Shown: positions 32,109-41,956, counted from the first letter of the stretch. The stretch is DNA of 64,000 nt from Nannochloris sp. 'desiccata' (GCA_019044685.2 JAGTXX020000010.1:992001-1056000); one strand, 5' to 3'. Notes: a model not told the origin generated them from the sequence alone. Made by a program: numbers and translations.

Positions 32109-32438
32109 TTATTGAAGAAACTGATACCCGCCGCCACAGTCCAACCCAAGAAAAAGAAAAGATAAATTCATGCGAAGCAAACTTGAGCTAGGTGCTTCCC
32201 ATGCACCTTCGAGACCAACGTAATTATACTCTTCGATATCTTCTTGGTACACATTATGATACTTCAAAAACTCCAAAACCTGATTATTTTTTGGAGAAAA
32301 CACACACAACCTTTGGACTGTTGCCAAAAATAACAAATCTTAAAGACCACTCCTTCTGAGCCCCCCCGAGAGTAAAAGTGAAAGGAGGTCTTTAACTGGC
32401 ATTTTGTCTATGCTCTCCATGCATGCAGCAGCTGCCAT
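32109..32438 (-). CDS. Candidate small two-exon gene, unknown
   Basis: On the minus strand an ATG at 32438 opens MAAAACMESIDKM; in the same frame a TAA comes after 32 codons and then 75 further open codons run to a TAA at 32109 (EYNYVGLEGAWEAP, LLRMNLSFLFLGLDCGGGYQFLQ). Both parts look coding. Two splice models remove the stop: a 30-base GT...AG piece, which would be extremely short, or GTTAAAG...ATCAG (about 119 bases) giving some 70 residues. A hydrophobic stretch near the end may be a membrane segment. It sits between two minus-strand genes, with about 125 bases on each side. Confidence 0.35.
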
Positions 32439-32562
32439 TGAAGTACCCTACTAGCTTTCCGGCAAATGGTCAAACACACTTCTTTCTTTCTTTATTCTGC
32501 GCTCATTCAACATTTATTACATAGTATTTCTACGTACATTACATTAAAATTAAGGGTTAGCC

Positions 32563-34284
32563 TCATGTATTCCACGCATCACCAGCATCACTTCTTCCTT
32601 CATCTGTCTCCAACACACTCCCAATACCTGCATCGCGACTAGCAGTTGCACTTGCACCATCACCGCCACCGCCACCGTCTCGGTCACTCCCTCCGCTGCT
32701 GCTAGACACATTGTTTCCATTCTCCTGGTCCTTTACAGCATCCTCATCTTCACCACCACTACTATAATAGTCTTGTTCCATTGAACGTAGTTTTTCTTGA
32801 CTAAAAATCAGCTCTGATGCTAGATTTAAAGAGAAAGAAGAAGGAGGAGGTTTATTTTGAGATGCCTCCCAGCGACCGCAAGCAGCAGACGCACCAGTAT
32901 CTAGCTTCAGTAACCCTTTAGTAAATGGAGATGCACTCGATCTTAACGCGTTTTCCGATAAAGAGGGTCTTTTTGCAGGGGTGTTCTCTCCTCGTCCAGC
33001 AGCAGCAGCAGCAGCAGCAACACCGCCAGTGACAGAAGTCGAGGCAGCCGACGTTGACGGCCCTTCAGGAGGACTTACAGATTCCCCTGCTGCTACTTTC
33101 CTTCTGATTAATTTCAACATATCGCTTCCACTCCACGTGGCATTCTTACACCCTAGATATTCTTCTAGCAACGCAGTGCACCTCCCTGTTTTTAAATCTA
33201 TGAGCGAGTCGCCTGCACTTGTCCGACGCAGAGACCCTAATACTGCAGCATGTATAGTAGCTACAGATCGATCTACGTTAGTATTATCAACTTTAGGCAC
33301 TGCTCTCGTATCTGCTGCACTACATAAATAGTCCTGGATATCCCGTATTGCGCGCAAATGACGGACATATCGATTCTTTTCAGGGCGCAATGTCATCGCC
33401 TTGGCTCGAACGGCAAATCTCTCTAAATGCTTGGCTTCGTTAGATATATGGACTAAAAAAGGCACTACGGATGATCTTTTACGCATTAGTTGCGTTGCAA
33501 AAGCAGGGCTCAGGTGGACACCTTCTACTACTAGGGACTCCCTCCGACACTCGGCAGTGGCAATTAGTTTGTCTACGTGACCCATTACAGCTTCAGCTTG
33601 GGTGAGATACCCTTGTACAGTCGCTTTACTAGGATCTAATGGGAGGCTGTTTACGTTTGCTGGTAGGTTTAGTGCCGCTGCAGCTGCTGCTTGGTAGGTG
33701 GAGGCCCAGAGGAGAGGCTCTTGGTCAGGATTTGCAAAACTACGCATGAGATGTCGAATTGAATCTGTAGAAATAACAGTAGTAATACCAAGGCGAGCTG
33801 CTAAAAGAGACGCTAGAGTTGATTTACCAGTTCCAGTGGTCCCACAGAGGAGGATAGTGACGCTGGTGCGGCGTTCTTGAAGTGCTGCAGCGGTGCGGAG
33901 GTCAAGGAGAGCGGCAGAGGGGTCTGGAGGCTGCATTGACTCTAAGACAAGAGTTTCAAACTCCGCTCGTGGCAACGTGACGGAACATACTCCAGGAAGT
34001 GAAGTGTGAAGTGTAGGTGCTAGACTGTAGTGTTCTGTTGCAGGCAAGGCAGCCCGCTGTTGTAAGATGAGGAATACCTTGGCACAAGCTTTGCTTGCAT
34101 ACCGTGGCTTGCATCCAAGGGCTTGTAGCATTTGATATAGATCGCCCTTGGTGTATCTACATAGGGAATCGGTGCAGTTTCCTTCTCCATTTTGATTTGC
34201 TTTATAACTTCGATCATCAGTGATGCAAGCAAATGTCACGCTAGGCAGCGAACGAAACGCTGCTGCTTTGGTTGGAGACGCCAT
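32563..34284 (-). CDS. LPA1-like P-loop protein (2-phosphoglycerate-kinase-related)
   Basis: A single exon gives 573 residues. After an N-terminal helical part (GDLYQMLQALGCKPRYASKACAKVF) a P-loop kinase fold begins near 143 with GTTGTGKSTLASLLAARLGI, then TTVISTDSIRHLMRSF, GYLTQAEAVMGHVDKLI, VVEGVHLSP and a KNRYVRHLRAIRDIQDYL segment. This order is that of archaeal 2-phosphoglycerate kinase and of the plant LOW PHYTIC ACID 1 proteins, which affect inositol phosphate levels. The true reaction in plants is unsettled. The last 190 residues are Ser/Ala/Gly/Asp-rich and disordered. The LINE insertion starts about 120 bases upstream of the ATG, so its promoter region is directly affected. Confidence 0.8.
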   Translation of the reverse strand: MASPTKAAAFRSLPSVTFACITDDRSYKANQNGEGNCTDSLCRYTKGDLYQMLQALGCKPRYASKACAKVFLILQQRAALPATEHYSLAPTLHTSLPGVCSVTLPRAEFETLVLESMQPPDPSAALLDLRTAAALQERRTSVTILLCGTTGTGKSTLASLLAARLGITTVISTDSIRHLMRSFANPDQEPLLWASTYQAAAAAALNLPANVNSLPLDPSKATVQGYLTQAEAVMGHVDKLIATAECRRESLVVEGVHLSPAFATQLMRKRSSVVPFLVHISNEAKHLERFAVRAKAMTLRPEKNRYVRHLRAIRDIQDYLCSAADTRAVPKVDNTNVDRSVATIHAAVLGSLRRTSAGDSLIDLKTGRCTALLEEYLGCKNATWSGSDMLKLIRRKVAAGESVSPPEGPSTSAASTSVTGGVAAAAAAAGRGENTPAKRPSLSENALRSSASPFTKGLLKLDTGASAACGRWEASQNKPPPSSFSLNLASELIFSQEKLRSMEQDYYSSGGEDEDAVKDQENGNNVSSSSGGSDRDGGGGGDGASATASRDAGIGSVLETDEGRSDAGDAWNT

Positions 34285-34366
34285 ATGTGGAAGGGCATTT
34301 TAATGAAAATTTCCAATTGTTTCGAAAATCGCTCTTATTTCATGTTCTCTCAATTGAGGTGCTGTT

Positions 34367-34405
34367 TGAAAACGCCGGCGTTGGTCAGAACTGTCCCCTC
34401 GCCAT
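34367..34405 (+). repeat. Left target-site duplication of the LINE
   Basis: 39 bases identical to 38315-38353 on the far side of the element. Perfect identity points to a recent insertion. Confidence 0.92.
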
Positions 34406-37400
34406 TATTATTATTATTATTATTATTTTGGACCCAGGGGTTTTATTTAGTCTCTCCAGAGCCTAAGTAAGCACATACACCACCCGGCTTAGGCCGCGGC
34501 GGAAATCCACCTAGCTCGCATTTTTGCGAGAGACATCTGTGGGCCGGTCACTCACAATGTCTAACCCTTCGACTCCGGTAACCATGAACCATGGACCTAC
34601 TGGCAGAAAAGGTCGCCGTCTAGGCTACAAACGGCGTATGCTGATTGGAACCTGGAACTTGCGATCAGGAATTGAAAATCAAGAAAATTATGAAATGGCT
34701 CGTCAGACACTCCATGAACGCCAATTGGACTTATTATGCATCCCTGAGGCTGCAAAATCGGAAAAAGGAAACGAACGTGGCCCAAATGGCGAAGCCTTAT
34801 ATTGGGTAGGCCCAACAAGCACTGAACGTCGGCAGAACGCAGGAGTCGCCCTGATGTGTAGCCCCTATGCTACTCGATGTATTATTTCCCACTCTTATGC
34901 CTCTGACAGGATATTGGTTGTATCCTTTGCGCTACTGAACAATCTCACTCTAGATGTGATTGCCTTTTATGCCCCCCACAGCTCCCGTCCCGCGTCGGTC
35001 CGGAAGACCTTTCGCGATCAGCTAAGTTCGGTTAGAAAATCTATAAGCCGCCACCATTTTGTCCTAGAACTTGGCGATGCCAACGCATTAGTGGGTTCTG
35101 CTTCCCCTACCACCCCTGATTTCCACGGTGCCTTGGGAACTCAGGGGAAAGGTAACCAAAACGCTGCTGGCAAGGCGTTCCTCGATGACTGCGCTGCAGC
35201 TGGCATGTGCATTGCCAATACCTTCTTTCCCCATAAAGATATCCACAAATACTCATATCGTGGTGTGAACACAACCGTGATCCCTGGTGCAGATCCCGAG
35301 AATGTTCTGTATAACAACGATTTCATTCTTGTCCGTCGCTCTTTTTTGAGCAGCGTGCATGACGTTAAGGTCTACCGTGGAGTAAATGGGATATCAAATT
35401 TCACGCGTAGTGATCATCACCTGGTGGTTGCTAAACTGAAACTCAAGCTTAGGGCTCCACGAAGCCAAGCACCTAAGCGGGATCACTCTCTACTTGCGAG
35501 TGACCCAGTAGTGCGAACCCGCTACCAAGAGTTAGTAAGAAGCAAGATTGCCCATATGGTTAGTATTCCTGATGAGGATATCAGTGGTACTACCTATCAG
35601 CAGTTGAGTGACGTCCTACTGGCGGTAGCGAATGATATCTTGCCCATCTGTGAATCACGTCTTCTACAACAACCACCCCCGTCCCCCCTCCTTCTTGAAC
35701 TGGTAGCTAACAAGAAACGAGTACTTGAGACACCATCAAGTCCTCAGCGAAGAGTAGCGCTCCAAGCTCTCAGTAAGGCGACCAAGAAGGAAGCTGCTTG
35801 TTGCCGTGCGATCGAGCGGCAGCAGACGGGAGCGGATATCGAAGACGCGGCCAAGCATCACGACCAGGGTAAGGCATATCGTCTTCTGGATGTACTCGCA
35901 CCTAAGGGAGGAAGCAACTGGCGCCGCACCTGCAGCTCTAGCGTTGCACTTAAAGATGATGATGGTGGTCTGCTCACATCTACTGGGGACCAGGTCCGGC
36001 ACTTGGGTGGTTTCTACAGCACTTTACTCAATGAGGGAACTGGCACTGACCCTCAAGCTTGCCTTACTTTACCTTCCGATGCAACTCTTATTCCAGCTCA
36101 CCCGTTGACCCTGGAAGAGACTGTTGCAGCTATTAAGAAGTTGAAGAACAGGAAAGCTTTGGCCCCAAATGGAGTTAGCAATGAAATGCTCAAGTATGCA
36201 ACCCCTGAAGCACATCTGTTATTATACCGCATCATATCTAAGGTCTGGAAATCCTCCCTCCCTGATCTATCGAAAGTTATGGACCTTATCTCGCTTCCAA
36301 AAAAAGGAGATGTGGCCTTTGCAAAAAATCGCCGTGGCATTCAAATTAGTTGCAAACTCTACCAGCTAAAAAGTCTCATCTTAGCTAGACGAATGCTTTG
36401 CTACAATGAAGAACTTATTCTAGATGAACAAGCTGGCTTCCGGATGGGAAGAAGCTGCACCGATCAACGATTCACCTTACAGTGTATCCTTGACCAGTGC
36501 CGAGAACGCTCTCTGACACTTTATTCAACTCTGGTTGATCTTGAGAAAGCATTTGATCGGGTGGATCGTGCTGTTATAGCTGCCATTATGCGCAGCTATG
36601 GCTACGATGAGACATATATCAATATTGCTATAGATCTGCACAGTGGCACTTCCGCCAGAGTTAAATGGAAACGTCAAAAGTCTGAACCCTTTTCCACATC
36701 GTGGGGGGTTCAGCAAGGTGGTCCTGCGTCTAACCCTCTCTGGAATCTCTTCATGGATGTTATTGCTCGTCAAACACTAGCTGAACTTGGCCCGGATGTT
36801 GGCGTTGAACTCTTTTATAAGCGTGACTCTAAAAATTTGCGTGGCTTCCCATCTGCTCCCGCTGATGCTGACCGTGCCCACCTGGTTCACCTACTTTTAG
36901 CTGATGACGTTATTGCTTTTGCATTAACAGTTGAGCATCTCACTGAGTATCTCAACAAGTTCGAGGCTATTTGTAGACGCTGGGGAATGACAGTCAGCAC
37001 CTCTAAAACAAAAATTATTGTTTTCCGGGGTGACGCTGCAGCGCCGTCCCTGCAAAATTCTCTTGTCGGAGAGTCTCAACAACTGGCAGCACCGTCCCTG
37101 CCTGAGATCCTTATCGGGGGGTCTCCAATAGAAGTTGTCTCAGCGTCTAAATATTTAGGTTGTTGGTATAGTAGTGATTGTTTAGTAGACAAAGAATTGA
37201 CTGTGAGAATCGGTGCCGCCACCGGTGCTGCTCACCGCCTGCTCAATTTCTGGAAGTGTAAAGCCATTGGGTTAAAAACCAAACTCATCTACTATAAGAG
37301 CCTGGTGTTAACCATTCTCTTACATGGAGCTGAGTCATGGCCCTTAACACAGAACGACGTTGAGCGCCTGGAGGTGTTCCAGCAGCGGTGGCTGCGACGT

Positions 37401-38314
37401 ATTCTCAGGATACCCTGGAAAGATCACATAAGTAATGAGGTTGTTTTACAGCGAGCCGGGCTCCCATCTATAGAGACGAGGACTAGGCAGCTGCGTATGC
37501 TCTGGCTGGGTCATGTCGTGAGACTTGGCCCTGACAGACTCCCTTATCAAGCGCTCTTTGGCCAGCTTGCTGGTCAGAGAAGCCGAGGCAAGGGGAACCT
37601 CCAGACACTTGGCAAGTTATATCATAAGGACATACTTATCCTTCAGGGTGGTACTCCTAATGGTTTACCTTGGCTGGAATGTGCTCTGGAACCCCTTGCC
37701 TGGCTCGCGTTTGTGATGGGCGGAGCTGCCCCTACCTCTGCAGCCGCCCCTGCGGGCACTCCTGTTTCTGCTGCGGTTGTTCCAAGTATACCATTGCCCT
37801 CATCAAGCCCCCATCTCTTGCCCCGCACCAGCCCTAGATCCAAGCAACGCATGGGCCTTGCCCGTGCCGAGGAATTACTCACTGGAGTCCCTAATGTTCG
37901 TCATTATACCGCCCCTGTTGGACCATATCGAGGCCTGCCTCGAGGCCGGAAAAACCGTGGGCTGACTCAACCATATCAGCCTACTGGCAGACCTCGTGGC
38001 CGCCCTCGTGGTTCAGGGCGCAGAGGCCGTAGTGTTAGGAATGATGATGAACTTTATCGTCCTTGAGATTAAGGACTCCAGGGAGTTATTCGCATCAATT
38101 TATTTTTGATGTCTGTTTATTCGAAGGCGACGATGTGATTTTATCGACAGCGGCGGTGTTTTTTTGGTCTATAGTGCTCCTGATTTTTGCTGTTACATAT
38201 CCTTCTTTGATTCTATATTTCTGATTGTACTTCCTTCTCTGTCTTTGCGTTCATCGCGATTGGCAGTAGAGCGCATTCTCTGTGCTAAAGGCTGTAATTC
38301 TCTCTCTCTCTCTC
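34406..38314 (+). mobile_element. Intact non-LTR retrotransposon (APE-type LINE, RTE-like)
   Basis: 3.9 kb bounded by a perfect 39-base target-site duplication. It has an ATT microsatellite at the 5' end (34406-34426), one long open frame and a short 3' region ending in a CT repeat (38299-38314). It carries one ORF with endonuclease then reverse transcriptase. The open frame and perfect duplication suggest it moved recently. The clade (RTE, RTEX or other single-ORF group) cannot be fixed by eye. Confidence 0.9.
34557..38066 (+). CDS. LINE ORF: AP-type endonuclease plus reverse transcriptase
   Basis: 1169 residues from the ATG at 34557. Endonuclease motifs occur in order: GTWNLRSG, LLCIPEA (Glu), LELGDANA, NDFILV and SDHHLVVAKL. 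Reverse transcriptase motifs are LKNRKALAPNGVSNEML, LVDLEKAFDRVDR (catalytic Asp), WGVQQGGPASNPL and LLADDVIAFA (the usual F/YADD with Leu first), then WGMTVSTSKTKI and ASKYLGCW. After it comes HGAESWPL and LRMLWLGHVVRL, typical of the C-terminal region of RTE-like and some other LINEs. The last 60 residues contain AT-hook-like GRPRGRPRG. No stop or frameshift breaks it. It copies its RNA into DNA at a nick made by its own endonuclease. Confidence 0.92.
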   Translation: MSNPSTPVTMNHGPTGRKGRRLGYKRRMLIGTWNLRSGIENQENYEMARQTLHERQLDLLCIPEAAKSEKGNERGPNGEALYWVGPTSTERRQNAGVALMCSPYATRCIISHSYASDRILVVSFALLNNLTLDVIAFYAPHSSRPASVRKTFRDQLSSVRKSISRHHFVLELGDANALVGSASPTTPDFHGALGTQGKGNQNAAGKAFLDDCAAAGMCIANTFFPHKDIHKYSYRGVNTTVIPGADPENVLYNNDFILVRRSFLSSVHDVKVYRGVNGISNFTRSDHHLVVAKLKLKLRAPRSQAPKRDHSLLASDPVVRTRYQELVRSKIAHMVSIPDEDISGTTYQQLSDVLLAVANDILPICESRLLQQPPPSPLLLELVANKKRVLETPSSPQRRVALQALSKATKKEAACCRAIERQQTGADIEDAAKHHDQGKAYRLLDVLAPKGGSNWRRTCSSSVALKDDDGGLLTSTGDQVRHLGGFYSTLLNEGTGTDPQACLTLPSDATLIPAHPLTLEETVAAIKKLKNRKALAPNGVSNEMLKYATPEAHLLLYRIISKVWKSSLPDLSKVMDLISLPKKGDVAFAKNRRGIQISCKLYQLKSLILARRMLCYNEELILDEQAGFRMGRSCTDQRFTLQCILDQCRERSLTLYSTLVDLEKAFDRVDRAVIAAIMRSYGYDETYINIAIDLHSGTSARVKWKRQKSEPFSTSWGVQQGGPASNPLWNLFMDVIARQTLAELGPDVGVELFYKRDSKNLRGFPSAPADADRAHLVHLLLADDVIAFALTVEHLTEYLNKFEAICRRWGMTVSTSKTKIIVFRGDAAAPSLQNSLVGESQQLAAPSLPEILIGGSPIEVVSASKYLGCWYSSDCLVDKELTVRIGAATGAAHRLLNFWKCKAIGLKTKLIYYKSLVLTILLHGAESWPLTQNDVERLEVFQQRWLRRILRIPWKDHISNEVVLQRAGLPSIETRTRQLRMLWLGHVVRLGPDRLPYQALFGQLAGQRSRGKGNLQTLGKLYHKDILILQGGTPNGLPWLECALEPLAWLAFVMGGAAPTSAAAPAGTPVSAAVVPSIPLPSSSPHLLPRTSPRSKQRMGLARAEELLTGVPNVRHYTAPVGPYRGLPRGRKNRGLTQPYQPTGRPRGRPRGSGRRGRSVRNDDELYRP

Positions 38315-38353
38315 TGAAAACGCCGGCGTTGGTCAGAACTGTCCCCTCGCCAT
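38315..38353 (+). repeat. Right target-site duplication of the LINE
   Basis: Matches 34367-34405 at all 39 bases and directly follows the CT repeat. Confidence 0.92.
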
Positions 38354-38600
38354 GTTGATGGAGACTTAATTCATTTTCCTGGATAGTTGGTACTAAGTGT
38401 GTTTGTTAGAGATGTAAAGTAGATTAACGCTGTAGTTTCTCTTTTCTGGGAGGAGGTGACGAAGCTCAAGTGCATGTTTCAGCATTGAATTTGTCCCAAG
38501 CGTTTCAGCAACTAAGCGCAGCCTCTCGGATCCTGTAATACCTCTTCAATATAAGATGAAAAGTAATTATGAGGCGCTTAGAAGCCATAAAGCTCCAAAA
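38354..38600. other. Unique spacer between two LINE copies
   Basis: Host sequence after the target-site duplication; no open frame of note. Confidence 0.35.
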
Positions 38601-40020
38601 TTGTCAAATTTTGAGCTGAGCTGAGATTTTTACATATAGCCCGACCCACCTCACCGGTGAGCTGCCGCCGTCAACGAGACAACGTCAATGGACCAGAAAT
38701 GTATAGATAAGGAGAGAGCAGCATCAAAATGGGAAAAGGAGGATGGAAAACAAGGAGAAGAAGGGAACTGCACATCGATACTATAAGCCAAAGGACACCG
38801 GTGTCCCAGGGGATCGCAAAACGCCACCAGACATGACCTCTAACCCACAGCCGTCATCGACAATGAAGCCCCACACCTTGCTGAGAACTTAACTAATCAT
38901 GTAAAATGATGAATGGAAAGAAAGAAAGAGAAAAAAGAGTCTGAACACTATTTATTCATAAGAAGAGACGACCCAATGAGATCTGGTACTATCAGGGTGC
39001 AAAAAGGGGTGGTTGAGGGGAACCACCTGTAACCAAGCAGGCGGTAAGACACCAAGAGAAGCAATTTCAGTAAGGCCAGACCAGAATTCAGCCAAGACAA
39101 CTTGACTGACTGAAGCTATCATTGCAGGTCCAGGAGCCATAGGAGGACGGTGGATAGAGCCAGTAGTACGAGAGGAGCGAGCACGACCTCTACCGCCGCC
39201 TCTGCGACGAGCAGCTGAAACAGTAGCATGCTGAAGTTTAAGAACCCGGTCAAACCAATTCTTGCGCCCTGATTCGCAGGCAGCAAGTAATTTGATTGCT
39301 ACAATGTCCCAAATACCTTGATGAAGCCTAGGGTGTGGCCTAATACCCATCCAAATATGACGGCGCTGCAGCAACCCAGGTGTTGGAATAGAAAAGTCAT
39401 CACACAATTGCTGTTGCACCGCGAGCCATGTTGGCTGTACAATAGCACACTGGTGATAGAGATGGATACGGGTAGGTCCAATTGCAAGTCCGCAGCCACA
39501 CTGGCGTGACTGTAGAAGAGGGAGGCTGTCAGCAGTAGGAATGCCATTAAGAACCAACCGCCAAAGCACTTCAAGGCTGCGGCCATCACAGGGGCGAGAC
39601 CACATTCTGGAGAGCAGGCGTTGTACAGCACCTGGAGAAGGCTCAGTAGTGGGAGATACCAGTACCGAGAAGGAGCTCATAGGTGCTACCTGAGGAGCGG
39701 GGCGACTAGCAAGTTGGAGGATAGTGCCAACTTTCACTTGGAAAGATGCCAAGTTAATAGTGCGGCGGCCAATCCTCCATCCCATGCAAGAAATCAGCAT
39801 TTCGGCAGCAGCAGCAGATGTAGAAGATGCTTCAGCAATAGCAGCAGCTGTTGTGGATGCACCAGCCATCTCTACAGTGGAGCCGTCGTATAAAACAACT
39901 GGCGGCGTAACAGTAGTGATGGGCTGGAGACTTGGGCTCCTGGTCAATATGAGCAGCGAAGGCAGTTTCTGAAATTCCCTGGCCAACATGGCATCCTCTC
40001 TCCCATTTCTCCACATGTAG
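38600..40020 (-). mobile_element. 5'-truncated LINE remnant with zf-RVT domain, minus strand
   Basis: A minus-strand open frame ends at 38952 and is open back to about 40016 (354 residues). It has LEVLWRLVLNGIPTADSLPL then CGCGLAIGPTRIHLYHQC, which fits the zf-RVT domain found after the reverse transcriptase in plant and algal L1-type elements (a W-x-L start and a Cys/His finger). The reverse transcriptase itself is missing, so the copy is 5'-truncated. The 38600-38950 part would be its 3' untranslated region. It differs from the neighbouring intact LINE, which has no zf-RVT, so two families meet here. Confidence 0.6.
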
Positions 40021-40136
40021 CTGCTACTACTCGCTCTCTTTCTGATCTCAAGTTATACGTCGATGTAGCAATACACCATGTGTGTACTCTTCTTCCTGAA
40101 GGATGGCTGGAAGCTGCTCAGGGCACCCCTCTCCAA

Positions 40137-40157
40137 CCCTAAACCCTAAACCCTAAA
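40137..40157 (+). repeat. Interstitial telomere-like repeat, three CCCTAAA units
   Basis: Exactly three tandem CCCTAAA units, the Arabidopsis-type telomere repeat on its C strand. Shorter traces are at 1226-1240 and 47558-47570. They may be remains of repaired breaks or of priming at ends, and hint at the telomere type of this genome. Confidence 0.8.
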
Positions 40158-41100
40158 ATTTGCTGATTTGATTGAGGATCTTACATGTGGCCCAGTCCCA
40201 CCGCCCTGGTGAGAGAGTCAGGTGACTCGCAGGCTTCCCTATAACATGGGAATGTATAAAAAGTAGAAAAAAGACAAGAGTCTAGAATTGAGGTTAGCCA
40301 ACCCAAAAACATAAGCATGGGGCGGTGAATATGCAAAACGCCACCAACCACCATACCTGGCGGTAATGAGCAAAAGGCAAAAACCCTACATTTTAACTCA
40401 AGAAAGGTGATAGATAACCAGAGATACTTTGATTACCCATCAATACAACATAAAAAATGTCGAGCAAAGAATGAATTCTTCACTGGAAAGGATCCAGATC
40501 CATTTTTCAGGGTCTGAATGAAAAGAGCGGCGTTTCAGAAACGCCACTCGGAGGTATGATAAGAAGCACCATACAAAAAGAGGGGTTTTATTGGTGATAA
40601 ATCAGTCAAGTAAAACCAGGTCGTGCAGAAATCTCTGCGCGAGTTTTGAAAGAGTAGAGAAAACGCTGCCCACCACCAATCCACGGCATATGACGGTGAA
40701 TATGCAAAACGCCACCAACCACATGCAAGGGAATGATGTTGGACCTCTCACCACTACTCAGTAAAGGAACGAGGTTTCTTTGCGTTGTTTTGCTGAGACA
40801 GCTTAATCAATAAAAGATTATTGATGGTAGAAATCCTGCCTCCCAGTGGGTGGCAGCGTCGGGGCTCGATGGCGAGCACCCGAATATGGGGGTTAAAAAG
40901 TCAGCGTGATGGAGTCCAGCGGACCCGGGGGCTGAAGAAGCTCGAATATAGAGGTGAGTTATGAGGCTCTCCATCTATCTTCGATCTGTGAAACAACGTG
41001 CAGAGGTTGATTTCTGAAGTGTTGTTAAATTGCCGGTTAGTTGAGAAAATAAATCCTCAAATACCGCATTATTAGAGACCGCGCGGCCTCAGATAGCTCC
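40158..41100. repeat. Repeated LINE 3'-tail-like fragments
   Basis: Two further blocks resemble the 3' region of the minus-strand LINE remnant. A 29-base sequence is identical at 40323-40351 and 40694-40722, and a shorter version (GCAAAACGCCACCA) is at 38816-38829. The block start, TTACATGTGGCCCAGTCCCA near 40181, parallels TTACATATAGCCCGACCCA near 38630. I read them as nested or tandem 5'-truncated copies of one family without coding sequence. Confidence 0.5.
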
Positions 41101-41237
41101 AATATAATTAGAGCTATAATATACATCCCCCGCTGACGGCGAAAGCACGCACGGGAGAGTTTTAGTTTGTCGATCAAAGAATGCTAACGAAAAAAATATT
41201 TTTTTCGCTGAACACCTTTGATATATAATCCCAGCAC

Positions 41238-41286
41238 TTTGAGAGGGAGCCAATTAACAAAAGGAGTTAATTGGTTCCCTCTCAAA
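41238..41286. repeat. Near-perfect 21-bp hairpin
   Basis: Arms 41238-41258 and 41266-41286 pair over 21 positions (one G-U) around a 7-base loop. Just upstream, 41189-41208 is a smaller A/T palindrome (CGAAAAAAATATTTTTTTCG). Either a fold-back element end or a hairpin RNA. Nothing around it is a gene. Confidence 0.8.
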
Positions 41287-41423
41287 ATAGCTAGAATTGA
41301 TTTTTTGAGAGGAGAGTTGTTGCCGGCTTGTGCGTAATTTTTTATATTTACACGATACGGATGAGACGGTAATGTTCATCAAGCACACTTCGTAGCGCAG
41401 CCATGTCTGCTAGCGCATGTGCG

Positions 41424-41526
41424 GTCCTGGTAGTATAACGGTCAGTATTCTCGTCTGTCAACAAGACTCAAGTTCGAGTCCTAAGTAAGTTCGCGGGAGA
41501 TCCGGGTTCGATTCCCGGCCAGGGCG
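41424..41526 (+). tRNA. tRNA-Asp (GUC) with a 31-base intron
   Basis: Removing 41461-41491 leaves a 72-base tRNA. The acceptor is GTCCTGG/CCAGGGC with discriminator G, followed by a D arm, anticodon stem CTCGT/GCGGG around CTGTCAC with GTC, a 4-base variable loop, and T arm CCGGG-TTCGATT-CCCGG. The intron sits one base after the anticodon (37/38), the canonical place for introns cut by the tRNA splicing endonuclease. It contains AGTTCGAGTCC, which looks like a second B box. A T-rich stretch directly downstream (41527-41536) can end Pol III transcription. An alternative view is a partial duplication of the 3' half. No CCA is encoded. Confidence 0.88.
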
Positions 41527-41956
41527 TTTATTTTATTAATTTTATGCACATCAGCGCACTGAACAGAGCACAACGCGTCGAATGGTGGTCTCAGATCTCG
41601 ATTTTGACACCGTTTGCCCATATTTATAATCTTGCTGCCGCCGGCAACAACTCTCCTCTTGCCCTTGAAAACTATTTTGGTGCCGCGAATTATCTCCACT
41701 AACTGGGTTACATCCCATATATACTCTGTGGAAAGCTCATACTATAGTTTCGCATGGTAAAGCATCGATTGCGCCTGAGAACATCGGACAAGATGTAATC
41801 ATCACATCTGCGCATGTGACGTTCCAACTGACTGCAATTCCTACTTTTCCCTGTATATTGGACTTACGATAGTATCTATAACGTATTACATATAATATCT
41901 CGGCTTATAAGAGCATTAATGCACAAATTATTACAAAATTCTCAAAAATCAATCAA
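41527..41956. other. Intergenic, no gene seen
   Basis: 430 bases between tRNA-Asp and the minus-strand NusG-like gene, including that gene's 3' flank. No gene or RNA recognised. Confidence 0.4.
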
